NCBI GenBank assembly: GCA_013399855.1
Contig: VXAY01002358.1
Span: 525,387-589,386 of the forward strand
Reading direction: 5' to 3'
Origin: Oxyruncus cristatus
Lineage: Eukaryota > Chordata > Aves > Passeriformes > Cotingidae
DNA: 64,000 bases
Part shown: in pieces, positions 25,301 to 37,700 of the stretch
Layout: the number at the start of each line of letters is the position of its first letter
How positions within the stretch are numbered: the first letter of the stretch is position 1
The notes under the pieces: generated by a model
Seen by the model: the letters and a program-made list of their open reading frames with translations, nothing else
Databases searched by the model: none
Told to the model about the DNA's origin: nothing
Program-made: the position numbers and the translations under genes

Positions 25301-28300
25301 TTATTTGGTTTGGTTGCTTGGTTTTTTTCCCCCCCCTAGTTGCTGTCCTTCTCTTTGATCTTTTGGTAATAATTTAGACCAAGTGTGCTTTTTAAGCACG
25401 ATACTGCAAATTGCTCATCCTTGTGTTTTAAACAAGTTATCGTGGTTACTTTTGGTCATGGGAGCACATGGCTTTGAAGCACTTCAACAAAGTGAAATTA
25501 ATTTGAAAAACTCCAGGTGAAGAGTTGCTCTGTATAAGACAGAAACAGCCTAGTTGTTTTTCTGTTGCTTTTTGTCAGGCTTTGTTCGGTCGCAGTGATA
25601 TGTGCTGCTTGTTTCTTGTTAGAAACTAGCAAGATGTCTTTTCATAACTTAGTAACTCCACTCCGAGTATTTTGGTCCTCCCAATGAAAATTCAGATTTC
25701 TTCCATCAAGATTTCAAATTCACACTTAACTTGATTCCTGCATAATTTCACTTGTGGGCTCTGGAAGGTGGGAGCTGTTCCGGGTCCTCATGCTGGAGTA
25801 AGAGGTGTTGGCTACAACAATCCTGCAGCACGGCACAGAATCGGGCCTTCCTCACTGTGGGATGTGTGGGTGTGAGGAGGAGACTCCAAGATTCAGACTG
25901 CAGAGGGGTTTGCCATTTATCATCACAAGGCTGGAGCATCTGAAGTAGACTGACTCATCCCCATCCTAGTGACTCACTATATGTCTTTTTCCTGGGTGGA
26001 AAAATAACTCCTTTGTTTCTAATGGGAATGTGAAGTGAGAGTCAAACCACAGATACCAGTTTGCATCAGGAAAAGGCAAATACACATTTAGAAGTATTTT
26101 TATTACAGGAGACTTGGTATCCTAGGAAATGGATGCTCATTTGGTTTGAGGCAAGAATTGAGTCAAAATGTATATTCTTTCAGCTGTCGGGACTGGGGAA
26201 GGATGCCCTGGCACAGAAATGAAGTAGTTTGTACACGATTGTATTGGGTTCAGTGCAGAGTCAGGAAGTGAATACATCTCCCCTGATTCATCTGTGGTCC
26301 TGTAATCAGCCACTACACCTTGGACTGTTTCAACTGAGTTTGTCTTTTCTCCTCTGCAGTATGCCAGTAGAAGCGGATTTGTTTTTCTATATCTCTGATG
26401 GTCGGAAGAGCCTCTTCCTGTGTCAGTTTTTTTCTTTTACTTGTTTTAGTTAAAGGACAAGAATTTTCTTATAGGAGCTCTTATGCTAGTCCCCTACTGG
26501 AGGTCTGCCTCCACTGTATTTTCAGTGTGACATTGTAGTCTCAGTTTTCCCTCCTCCATGCTCAAACGTTGTACTCTCACGTAATGTGTGTGCACTGAGG
26601 ACCTGATTGACCAGTGTCTTACTGTGCATTTACATAGAGGCTTCTAATAGAGTTAACAGAGTTGAATTTTGTGTCAAACCAAGTAAGGCTCTCCTATATT
26701 TTCAGAGAACTTTTCTCTCCTGATTTTGAATTTGCTTTTAATGTGTGTATTTTTGCCTATTATGTGAAACTTTTCAGAGCTGCACCACAGCTGTCTGTCT
26801 CTGGAAGAGCTGCTGCAGTACTTTTGCATTACCCTCTAACATAAGCTCCCTGCTAGGGCTGTATGTACATACACAGCCACACTCTCGCTGAGGAAAGCTG
26901 TGTATCAGAGGAGCCCATTGTAGGTGCTGGATCCATAACCTGGATGGAGAGCTAGGAGCAGGGGGGTAGGAGCAGGCAGCTGACAGGAGCCAATACAATT
27001 ACACAGACCTGCAAAGTAGTTTAGCTTTTGAACAGGAATAGATTAGTAATTTTGTGGAAGGAGGGTGCCAAGAGTTCCGTTCTTTCACAATAATTCTGCT
27101 TATAGATAGCAGTAAAATAAAATCTGCTTTTCCTCCTTGCTAAGGCTCTGCACTCAGATCTGCATATATTAGCCCCTCCCACTTACAGCTTACTACGTTC
27201 TTTTTTATTTAGCCCTTACACTGAGGCAACAGTGAATGACAGAAACTTACTCTTCTGGAAGTCTGAGTGTGAATGTGCTTAAATGTGAAAATGTCACGTT
27301 GACTGGCACCTGGCATGTGGATAGCAGCTTGGAAGGTCTGTGCCCTGGCCTCTGCGTGCATCACTGGGGGTTGTGGGGTATGTGTGTGATGATGGATATA
27401 AACATAATTTCTAAGGCTTCTGCCTCCTTGCTGTTGCTGTAACTCATGTTTTTCCTAGACCCTGGAATGGCATTGATATTGATCATCTTTATTTTAAGCC
27501 ACTCGATACTATTTCATACCAGCATTGCCACAGGCAGGGCTGTAGGGTGAGTTTGGCTGAGGCTCAGGGAAGATGCAGCCACATCTGGTTTCCCAGGTTT
27601 GCACTCAGACACTTGTGTCACAGGGAAGGAGTAACAATGTGGGCAGCTCTTTTCTGGTCAGAGATTTTAAGCTGAATCTTGTTTTCCATGGCCACTTGTG
27701 AAATCATCAGGGTAGTTCTGCATCTGAGCATGAGCAGTGTGAGCGAAACCTTGTCTTACATCTGTCTGGGGAGGCATTTAATGAGGCATAACAACATACC
27801 CTAAATATTTTACTGAAGAATAGAGAGTATTTTAAACAGGAATGAATAATACAGGTGCTGTACATGTTCTTTTTTTGGCTAGTCAAGGTAGCAGATCCAG
27901 ACCTTTCTGTTTCATCAAAACCACTGTGGTAAAGAATTGAAAGAAGGCTGGATCTGGTCTGTGAAGGATGATGTGCTCTGATCAGGAACTGAAACAGAAG
28001 TCTGTCTGAACTATAACAGTATTTTGTCAAAATGACACTTTTCCTGGCCTGACGTTGCATTGCAGACCTTCAGTATTTAGACTGAAGTGCTTCACACTGT
28101 TCTTCAGCTCCTTTGTAACCTGAACAGCACTTCTCCCCTGCACATACATGACCTTCAAAAGTCAAAGTGTCAGTATAATAAAGATAGATGACTTTCAGTT
28201 GCAATAGCTTTTTTTGTTTACTTTGCCTAAATTGAATTGTCTTGAAATCAATAGCTGATTTATTTGAGGTTCACACTTTGTCGTTGACTTACTGATACCT

Positions 28301-30514
28301 TTCTAAGTGCACAGTTTATTAAACATTAGAGTAGTCCTTCCAAAATCTACTGGTTTAAGTTTTTAATTTTCTTGCACTAAAACTTCTTTTCTTTTCCAAA
28401 ACTTTTTAGAAAGTCATTAACAGTCTTCAGCCCACAAAATTTATATAAAGAATTTTCTGTTGACTCTGAATTTGTTAAACCTACATTAGTGTGAGATGTT
28501 ACTTGTTTCTGAGACAGTTCTTGTAAATTTGGTTTAAAATCTTGTTCAGAAACATGAGATGAGGCTGTCTTCAACTTGCAAAAAGATGATTCAAGACACT
28601 TATCTCTGTTCTAATGAATGATTGTCAGAGATTGCTTAGGGTTCATCTAAGGAACTTTTCCCAAGTAGCAAGTATGGAAATGTGACATATGATGGAAACA
28701 TTTTTAAGAAGGGTTTAGCATTCATTCTTTATTTCAGGATTTCAGCACCAGGATTTGAGGTTGTCTTCTTCTCTCTTCCTTCTCTTTTCCAAATGTTCAG
28801 ATTTGATGTAGGTGGCTAAAAAGGGACTAGATTACTGAAAAACTTCATTATTCATGGAACCTCATTTCATTGAGGGTTTTTTGTCAGTCTGGGTAGCAAC
28901 AGCCCCAGATTCTGCTTCTTGACACTTCTCCTAAATGGCCTTAGGGGATTTCAGAACACGTTAACACATTCTGAGATCTTGATGAGTAGCGTTTACTGTG
29001 TTGCGGTGAACTGGGAGAGCTGAAGCGTAGCCAAGCAGTGTGGTCCTTTCAGATAGTATCAGTGGTAAACAGTTGAGGATAATCTCTTGAAGTCCTGGAT
29101 CATGGGTGCATATTGTAACTGCTGAGGAAAAGCGTACACTCACCAGGTACTGAAATAAAAAGTTTATTATATATATATAATCCAGAGCTGAATGTTTTGG
29201 GTTCCATGTGGAGGTTACTGTTGAATTATTTGACATGTTACAGACTTTCTCATAAGAATTTGAGAAAGCTTCATTGTGGCTTCCCATGTGTTTAAGGCAT
29301 TGCCATTTTAATTTTAATGTCTGTAAAGGAAATACCTTTGTGGAACACTAACCTTAATAGACTTTCTTTTAAGAAGCCAAATACAGAGCATACTTTCTTA
29401 CAGCTCTTTTTTCGTCTGTAAAAGATCATACTTGAGTAGAAATCTTACCAGAATTTTGTCCCAGACTCCCAGAAAAAACCTCTCTCAGGATGGGAACAGA
29501 AGAGTGTGACAGAGGAGATAAAAAAATGACAAGAAAAGATAAGTGTATTTTGGACTCAGCAGTCCGTTATTACATCCTACGCCCAGTGCAGCTGTCTCTG
29601 GAGTGTATAAATGAGTGTCCTCTCCAACCAAAGTTTACTATGTGTGGTGGGTAGCACCTTGCTGTGCAGGTAGTCCCATTAGCTTTAGCAAAACTACTTG
29701 TAGTGAAAGGTACTGAACAATGTAGGTAAGGGCACAGTTCATCTACTGTTGCACTGGCACCACCTTAGGGCTGTATGTTTCCTGCTTCTGCTTGAGTATT
29801 TCTGCTGCCCCTCTATGCCCCATTAAGCTGCTGCCCATGTCTAGTCAACTATGATCTGTCTGATTATGCTCTGTGAATGGTTTGGGTTTGGTTTTTTAAC
29901 TCAGTTCACAGGACCAGATGAAGGCACAGGTAGGAATATTTTTGAGTGCTCCACTCAGCTTTGCAGTTAGCTCTATCATGCCTGTTCTGGGGACAGAGAC
30001 AGGAAAAAGTTATCACACAGGTTGTTGATTTTACTGACTAACCTACAACAAAAAGTAAAAATTCAGGGTCTTTTCTGCATTTTCAGTACACTCCCTCAGT
30101 CTCCCTGTGGCAGTATGGACCGTGCTCTTCTGCTCCTTCATCTGCTCTCAAGAGCTGGTGGCCATGAGCGAGCGGTGAGTCGCACACCACTGGTAGATCA
30201 GTGGTGGATGTGCCTGATGAGCAGGGAGGAGAGAGAAGGACAGAGCTGGATGGCACCCCTGGGATCATGGATGCAGCACTGAGGGATTGGAGGAGTCCTG
30301 CCAGGGAGGTGGTCCCTCAGCTGCAAACTGCCCACCCACCTACCTTGTGATGGGGTGTGTTGCTTCTGCATTGTGAAGGAAAAGCCTGGCAGAGCCTCTG
30401 ACTCTATTGAATGTTTGCCGCAGGGGGCATTGTCATTGCCAGATTATCACTCATGAGCTTGCTTCTGGATGTCCTTATATGTAAACTGTGGGGTGCTTAT
30501 GTTTTTCACAGTTG
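22343..30514. other. AT-rich non-coding sequence
   Basis: No gene is recognised in this stretch of about 8 kb. Small features are an A/C-rich tract at 22728-22755, a 14-bp perfect palindrome TGTATGTACATACA at 26860-26873, and an AT dinucleotide run at 29165-29181. Open frames stay below about 120 codons and have no domain. Confidence 0.55.
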
Positions 30515-31233
30515 TCATAGAATCACAGAATGGTTTGGGTTGGAAGTGACCTTAAAGATGACCTAGTTTCAAGCCCCCTGCCGTGGTCAGGGACACCTTG
30601 CACCAGACCAGGTTGCTCAGAGCCCCATCCAGCCTGACATTGAATGCTGCCAGGGGTGGGACATCCACAACTTCTCTGGGCAACCTGTTCCAGTGCCTCA
30701 CCACCCTCACAGTAAAGAATTTCATCCTTATATCTAATCTAAACCCAGTCTCCTTCAGTTTAAAGCCATTGCCCCTTGTCCTGTCACGACATGCCCTTGT
30801 AAAAGGTCCCTCTCCCGCTTTCTTGCAGGCCTCTTTAGGTACTGGAAGGTGATATAGGGTCTCCCTGGAGCCTTCTGTTCTCCTGGCTAAACAACCCCAA
30901 CTCTCTCAGATTGTTTTCATAGGAGACAAGCTCTAGACCTCTGATCATCTCTATCGCTATCCTCTGGACTTGATCCTTCTCATGTTGGAGACTCCAGAGC
31001 TGGATGCAGTACTCTGGGTGGGATCTCATGAGAGCAGAGTAGAGGGGCAGAATCACTTCCCTTGATCTGCTGGCCACGCTGCTTTTGATGCAGCCCAGGA
31101 CAGGGTTGGCTTTCTGGTCTTTCACATTGCAGCTCATGTGGAGCTTCTCATCCTCCCTCTCAACCCCTTCTCCTCAGGGCTGCTCTCAATCCATTCTCCA
31201 CTCAGCCTTCATTTGTGCTTGGGATTGCCCTGA
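30515..31233 (-). mobile_element. CR1 LINE, 719 bp, 5'-truncated
   Basis: This is the longest CR1 copy in the window. Read on the plus strand it starts with the reverse-complemented 3' tip (TCATAGAATCACAGAATGG, then TTTGGGTTGGAAGTGACC). It runs through the 3' UTR (GGACACCTTGCACCAGACC, CAACCTGTTCCAGTGCC) into the C-terminal coding part of ORF2, ending near 31233 after a TGTGCTTGGGATTGCCC stretch. It is truncated at the 5' side, the usual outcome of incomplete target-primed reverse transcription. It carries the coding remnant listed at 30835-31137. The element is not mobile by itself. Confidence 0.95.
30835..31137 (-). pseudogene. CR1 ORF2 C-terminal remnant
   Basis: The minus strand keeps an open frame of about 100 codons inside the CR1 copy. 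Its middle reads [18 protein letters not shown] and later RGLELVSYENNLRELGLFS. This matches the conserved segment near the C-terminus of CR1-type ORF2 proteins, downstream of the reverse-transcriptase core. ORF2 in full-length elements encodes an endonuclease and reverse transcriptase that copy the element into the genome. Neither the endonuclease nor the RT catalytic motifs are present here because the copy is 5'-truncated. The ATG opening the frame is incidental. This is a dead fragment with no expected cellular role. Confidence 0.85.
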
Positions 31234-33340
31234 CCTTTATGCTTTAACGGCAATTATTTGTCACACTTCTGGTTTTGTACTGCTAGCGTGCAGCACTGAG
31301 ATCTCCTGCAAGGCTCAGATGGATATCTTAATTAAAAAAAATATAAAAATCTGTCACACTGTGTATAAATACATCTAGAAGTAATTTAAGGAACTTAGAA
31401 AGCTGCAGATCTCCGTGAGGGTATTTTCTGTTTCAAAGAGATTGCTGCTACTTATGGCAGGACATCTGTTATCTGAGCAGCCCTGCAAGGCACTGAACAA
31501 CAGACCTGTTCTTTGACAGGCCTTCATAGTCACCAGCATCCAAGAACAGCATGTGGAAGGTCTCCACTCGATAGCAGTTGATGTTGATATGTGCAAGCAG
31601 GTGTGTACTTTAATTCTTTGTCATATGGAGTCTAAGACCTTTGTTGGTACAGTTCTGACTTGGGACTACTCTGTTCATGGGCAAATCCTGGCTGCCTTTG
31701 GAGAAATAACTTCTCTGTCCCTTCTAGGGAGCTGTATAAAAAGCCCCTTGGAAGAGAGGAATACACTTACCTACTACCAGCACTACCATGGGGAAGTTTG
31801 CTGATGCAGCCATGGATTTTGTACTGGGAGCACTACCTCTTAACATCTTTCTTTCACCTTACCTGTTAGCATCACCTCCATGCAATGTAGAATTTCTGCT
31901 GTATAATGAGGGCTAAGACATGTGGCCACTTTTTCCTTTTGGGCAACATTGGTAGTCTCTCTCCTCTGCTGCTTATGTTCCTGAGATTTCCAGGAATTAG
32001 GTGACTTGTTTGGTTCAAAGTCGCCCTAAACTTAATAGGAAGAGAAACAAGTGCATAACTTGGGCTATGTCTTCACAGAAATAGTGTCTTACAGTTAAAG
32101 GAGAAGCAGCTTATAGCTTAGAAGGTGAGGGTTTTTTTCCAATACCTATCTTCAGAGTTGGTAAGAACTGACTTCTGTCCCACTGGAAACATTGATCTTT
32201 GGGTGGAAAAACCTGAGACTGCTCCAATGCAAATGAGAAATCAGAGACTTGGAGCATTGAATTGCTTTCTCTGATGCTGCTGATTTCCCAGCAGGTATCT
32301 TCCCTGTGCCTGGAGGCTGTAAGAGTTGGGGCTTTGAATTCATACTGAGTGTACACAGGAAGGAAAGAATCATGTGCCATTTAAAAACTAGTATCTGTGA
32401 TTTTCTAATTCCCTGCACACCTGATTTAGTTAGTTTTTTGAAGAAGGAGAAATCATTTAGTTAGTTTTTTGAAGAAGGAGAAATCATGTGACAACATGCC
32501 CAACACCAGGAGGCAATAGAACCATCATGCCTGGAGTCTTTTCTAGAGCCTGGTGAGTTCCCTGGAAAACACCATATCTGAATATATTATGTTTAGGAAA
32601 AAGGGATCTGAGGAGAGAGCCAGAAATAAGGATGAAACTTCAGTTGATTTGAGCTGATGTCATTTGTGATCAGGCTTTCATTAGCAAATCTGGCGTAGGA
32701 CAGGCGAGATGCTGTACAGATGGTCTAAGGGAATGGACAAATGGAAGAACAACTGACAATTATTTTTCTTGTGCCTGCAGTTTGGAAGAGTATCCTGTTT
32801 GAGAGTGGAGTTGCTTCTGAGTGCATTTTCTCTAGTAAATGGAATATTTTATAGCTCAAATCTGGTCTAGACAGTTTCGCCACAAAATTTTAACATTCTT
32901 TTGAGATCATTAAAAAAAGTTCCAGCCACATTTGAACAAGTGGCTTTTCATTGACTGCTCACCCTCACTTCAGCCATAAGACTAAAACGTTCTTTTTCTC
33001 CCTGGTGATGTAGCTGCCAAGGAGGAGAAGAATTGTCCTTTGGACTAAATGTGGGGCAACAGGAAGAGGTAGTTTCTTTTTGATAGCTGTGTGTTTATTA
33101 ATTCTCAGCCCAGCAGCAAGCTGCAGGGGTTCAGGTTACAGCTCACTTTGCTTTGGGGCAGAATCTGCCCTTGTGAGTTCCTACATAAATCTCCAGTAGT
33201 TCCAATTGCCTCAACACTGATATTGATTTAGAAGGGACTGTCCCAGAGCAGGTATGGGATTAAAGATTGCCTGTCTCAATTTCAGTTACTGTATGTCTCA
33301 ATCCTTAGGAAAGATAAGAAGAACAACAGATAAAAATTGA
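31234..33340. other. non-coding sequence
   Basis: No gene is visible apart from chance open frames. It includes the 31-bp tandem duplication listed separately. Confidence 0.55.
32424..32485 (+). repeat. exact tandem duplication, 31-bp unit x2
   Basis: Bases 32424-32454 are repeated without a mismatch at 32455-32485. The unit begins ATTTAGTTAG and ends GGAGAAATC. Perfect identity suggests a recent duplication, so the site could be polymorphic in copy number. Confidence 0.95.
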
Positions 33341-33422
33341 GTTAAAAAACCCCACCACCCCACCATTACCAAAAAAAACCCCTAACCCCCCCCCCAAAAA
33401 AAAAACAAAGCCCGCCCATTAG
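33341..33422 (+). repeat. A/C-rich low-complexity tract, left of gap
   Basis: Runs of A and C dominate, ending in a segment (about 33369-33422) that reads A8, CCCCTAA, a long C run, a long A run, then CAAAGCCCGCCCATTAG. The same segment reappears right of the gap with small differences. Confidence 0.85.
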
Positions 33423-33534
33423 NNNNNNNNNNNNNNNNNNNNNNNNNNNNNNNNNNNNNNNNNNNNNNNNNNNNNNNNNNNNNNNNNNNNNNNNNNNNNN
33501 NNNNNNNNNNNNNNNNNNNNNNNNNNNNNNNNNN
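33423..33534. other. assembly gap of 112 N
   Basis: This is unknown sequence between two near-identical A/C-rich flanks. The duplicated flanks suggest either a tandem repeat or an unresolved overlap of contig ends. Any translation across it is meaningless. Confidence 0.97.
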
Positions 33535-33586
33535 CAAAAAAAACCCCTAACCCCCCCCCCCAAAAAAAAGCAAAGCCGGCCAGTGA
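33535..33586 (+). repeat. A/C-rich tract, right of gap, copy of left flank
   Basis: The order of A8, CCCCTAA, C run, A run, GCAAAGCCGGCCAGTGAG mirrors 33369-33422 in the same orientation, with a few substitutions and run-length changes. Confidence 0.9.
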
Positions 33587-34469
33587 GCCTTATATACTTT
33601 TTATTTCTTGTAGTGATCCATTTAAGTACATTTAAGTATCCATTTAAGTACTTGCAGAATTGAAACCTAGGAAAGGGTGTAGCTCTCAGGAAACAAGAAT
33701 ATGAAGTAAAATTTTACTCCTTGTCTTCACAGCCTTTCTTCTCTTTAGTGGAATTTGCAGCAAGTACTGCAAGATAGGGCCTGTCCTTGCCCTGAACAAT
33801 AAATACTACTTGAACCCTCTTCGAGACTTAAAAAAAAGAAAATTCCTTCCCCATCCTGTCTCATATACATAGAGATGAGGTTCCAAAGATAGTTTTAAGA
33901 TGAAGGGTTATTCTGTATAGGGTTTTACAATATTTTTGTATTCACTCAGTTTCCAGGAACATTATAAAAAACATCCTTGAAAAAAACCCACACTGTTATT
34001 TTTTTACTGGTTTTTCTCCAGAAAGCTGTTCCAGATTGTTTGGGTCCAGATCCACATAAAGGAACATAAAGTTAGGCACCTGCTGGCAAGCTAGTTCAGT
34101 TGTGTGCTGGAGGTAGGGTTCCCTTCCTCATCACTGCTGGGGAGTTATTGCTGTCATTATCAGTGGGAGCAGCAGGTACTCCCTCAGTGGTCTTCAAAAA
34201 TCAGGCTGCTTTTACTTTGTAAAGTAAAAAAATATATGCTGGAATTGTTAGCTGATATTGAAGTCCTGGAGTGTACAGTGGATATTTGTATGTGTTGCAC
34301 TGCAGTGATTTGACAGGTTTTTAAGACATTCACAGATGACTCTTTTTTTTTTCTTTGCTACTGTCCTCATACAAAGCAAAGCTGGAGAGGATTTGTTTCT
34401 GCTGCAGTTACTGCTACTGTATTTCAGTATGTGGCTTTTTTGTGGATCTGTAGCCGAGCCGTAGTCTGT
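33587..34469. other. non-coding sequence with a small decamer repeat
   Basis: CATTTAAGTA occurs three times, at 33619-33628, 33629-33638 and 33641-33650. Nothing else is recognised. Confidence 0.6.
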
Positions 34470-34772
34470 AAAGAGAGGGTAAAGAAGGATAGGGACAAAC
34501 CTTTCAGCAGGGCCTGTTGCGACAGGACGAGCGGTAATGATTTTAAACTCAAAAAGGTTTGACTTAGGTTAGATGTAAGGAAGAAGTTTCTTTGATGTGA
34601 GTGGTGAAACACTGGAACAGTTTGCTTGGAGAGATGGCAGATGCCCCACCCCTGGAAACATTCAAGGTCAGGTTGGATGAGCAACATGATCCAGTTAAAG
34701 ATGTCCCTGGTCATTGCAGGGGAGTTGGACTAGATAGCCTTTAAGTGTCCCTCCCAACCCCTAAACCATTTA
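34470..34772 (+). mobile_element. CR1 LINE fragment, 3' end
   Basis: This is a plus-orientation CR1 3' region. It shows GGCCTGTTGCGACAGGACGA, TTAGATGTAAGGAAGAAG, CACTGGAACAG, GCAGATGCCCCACCCCTGG, GGTCAGGTTGGATGAGCAAC and a terminal CTCCCAACCCCTAAACCATT. It includes the last part of the degraded coding region and the 3' UTR, and has no intact frame. Confidence 0.93.
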
Positions 34773-37700
34773 TTGGTCCTGTGAGTGTCCGCTGGGACTT
34801 CTGCTTATTTGCACTTAGGCCCCTTTTTCTATTTTAATGCTGCTGAAATAGTTCTGTTCTTGAGCAAACATATGTTCTGTTTCCAAGTTTTGTGGGCCAG
34901 TGGCGGGCCAGACCCTTGGCCAGAGAGGTATTTCACAGCCACCGATGAAAGAATGGGCATGGACATGTCTGAAGTCGGACAGCAGAAAGAAACTGAGTAG
35001 TTTAATGTGCAGCGACAAGAGCACTTGTGCAAGATGAATGAAGAGGAAAAAATCCACTTAGAGCGTTTGTTGCTCCATGGATTATGCAGACATTGTGGTA
35101 TCCCCTTGGCATTGAGTGAGAGGCGGGCAACATTCCCTTAGAAGAAAACCATCAGAAGATCCTTTTAAGGAGGGAGTCAGGGAGAAATGCACATAATGCA
35201 TGAAACTTCCCATCTTTTGGGGATTTCAAAGGGTTTGCCATCTGACGGAGATTGGGCCCAAGTGAATGAACTCAAGGAAAGGATCCCTGGGGAGGGGGAG
35301 GCAGTGCTGTGCAGGCAGGAAGGTTAGATGGTCATTGTGGTCCATGTTCCCAGGTTATGTCTTATTTGTAGGAGCTTTGCAAGCGACTTCAGCTGGTTGA
35401 GTTTTCCCCCTTCTGCCCCATGCCCAGATGCCAACTGCAGAGTTGGGCACCAGCCTGCGTTGGCTGTCCTCTGTTGGTTGCCCCTGCCCTCTGCTCTTGG
35501 GATTTCTCCTGTCCACAAGTTTATTTTTGTAGTTTTGCAGAGAGTGTGGCCAGACTAACAGCTCCTAACAATGCTTTTTAAGGCGTGTACACTCTGGTCA
35601 GAAGGACTTTGTTGTGTCCCCACCTGCTGTCTGCAGCACAAGGTGAAGTTTGTGCTACTTTTATTTTGGGATCTGCATGTCTCTGAAGGAGAGTGGGTTC
35701 ACTTTTACTTCATACAGGTAATAAATAACAGCTGGTAATGAAAGGATTGCTTTGTTGTCACTGTCAATGTCAAAAAATTGGTCACAAAAAAGTAATCTAC
35801 AATTTCATATCTAATTGTTACTTTCATCCTGGCTGTCCCTTTTTTTTTTTTAATATAATTTTATTTCTTTCTTGTCTGGAATAAAAGTTTCAAACCCAGA
35901 TACCAATATTGATGCTCAAAGCTTGGGAAAATTGAGAGCTTATATGAAATGTTCTGACTGTATCACTGTCTTTGCTTCACACATCAAAGCAATCCATATT
36001 GAAAAAAAAAAAAAAGGAAAAAGATAATTAAGAAAGCATGCAAAGTACAAGAAAAGCATTGTTTAACTAAGAACAAGATTCTCAGACCACTCTGTACGGG
36101 GAATTAACTCCAGAGAATTTAGGAAAACATGTTTTTATAATGAGAATTCAAACATACTGGCTTCTTCATAAAAAAAAGAAAAAGAAACATTGGACTGTAG
36201 GGTATAACTGCCTCCACAAGGAGAAACATCTCTGTTTCTTAGGGGCTTCTTTGCTTCCTGTGGTTCCATGTTAGTCAGCAAAACTTGATCAAGAGGGGGG
36301 AAAAAAGATGTTTTTAGCTGTGAATACAGTGAAGCAGTGGAACTGATTACCAACGATGTGATAAATCCTCAGTTGCTCTCAGTGTTTATTTAAATGGGAT
36401 GGGATTCTAAATAATATGCTCCATGTTAGATGCAAGTTGTTGAGCAAAGACAGTTGTAGTGAAAATGGAGGCTTGTTTTATATAGAAGATCAAACCCAAG
36501 AACCATCAACCCATTTTACTTTTGCTGGAAACAGAGATCTGTCAAAAACTGGGCAAAGGCTGCAGCCCATGTTTGTTTCTTGATTGAAGCTTCCAGGGAC
36601 TATATGAGACCTCTGTGATTTGGTTCTATTTTTATTCTGTAGCTGAAAGCCAAATGCGATTTTATGGGTTTGCAAAGCTTGTGGGTTCTTGGCTACTTCT
36701 GTTATATTTGACACTAAAGGAGAAAGACTGAGTTGTCTGCTTGAAATGTTTTTAGCAATGAGATCACTGTAAAGCTGAGAGTAACCAGGTTATTATTCAC
36801 TAAAATCACATGGAAAAACTTCAAGCTTCTGTGGAGTGAGTTGTAGTGAGAGTCACAGATGGAGAATACATTTGTATGACATCTTTTTAATTTATTTTTC
36901 ATTTCCAGGAGTCTCAGTATTAATTAGCAAGTGTCTTGGGAAGTTTGTGTCATAAGGTTGGAGGAGGAGTGACCCTGTCATTGTGGTTTCAATGGGAATT
37001 TGAACTCCAGCTCTGCAATGTGTTCCTAATGGGACATGGGTTGTGTAGGTCCTCAAATTTGAGCACCTGCTCCTCCTTAGAATCAGTGAGTGGCAGCTGC
37101 TACTCTGCCTTTGAAGGGCTGGACTTTCCTCTCTCCCTACATCAGCTGTTTTTTGTCGAGTGGCAGCTGAGAAGTGTGTCAGAACACCCCGCTAGGACAC
37201 AGAGGGTGGATGGATGCTGCACCAGGATGCTTTCTTCAGAGGTCCTGCCTCACTGGGATATGTTCTCCAGCACAACAGGCCCCTGGTTCTGTTCTGGAGC
37301 TTCTAATTGAAGTTACTGTATAAATGATTACCTTATAATCAGTCTCCACCCCCTGCCACCACTGATGCAGAATTGGCCTTTGCTAGATGAAACTGTAATG
37401 TTCTGCTACCCATACAAAACAAGGGACTATAAAATCAGGGAGGGGAAGCACACTGTCTTTTAATAGCACTTGGATAATTTACACTATCAATTTTGTGGAA
37501 CTGCACTAATTCCTTTTATAAACAGGGCAAGGTAATAGTCATGGAAATTTTAGGCGTAAACGAAAGTGTTCTGTGAAGTTGAAATGCTTTTGATTCCCTG
37601 TGGCAGATTAAGTAGTTTAGCGTGGGACATTAATATTTATTGAGATTGGTAGCGATAGAATTGATTTTGATGACTAATCCTTGTAGTGTTGTAACCATTA

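Noticed and set aside
33369..33586. Telomere-like CCCTAA next to the gap
   Set aside because: Only one CCCTAA unit is present per flank, so this is low-complexity A/C sequence and not an interstitial telomere array.
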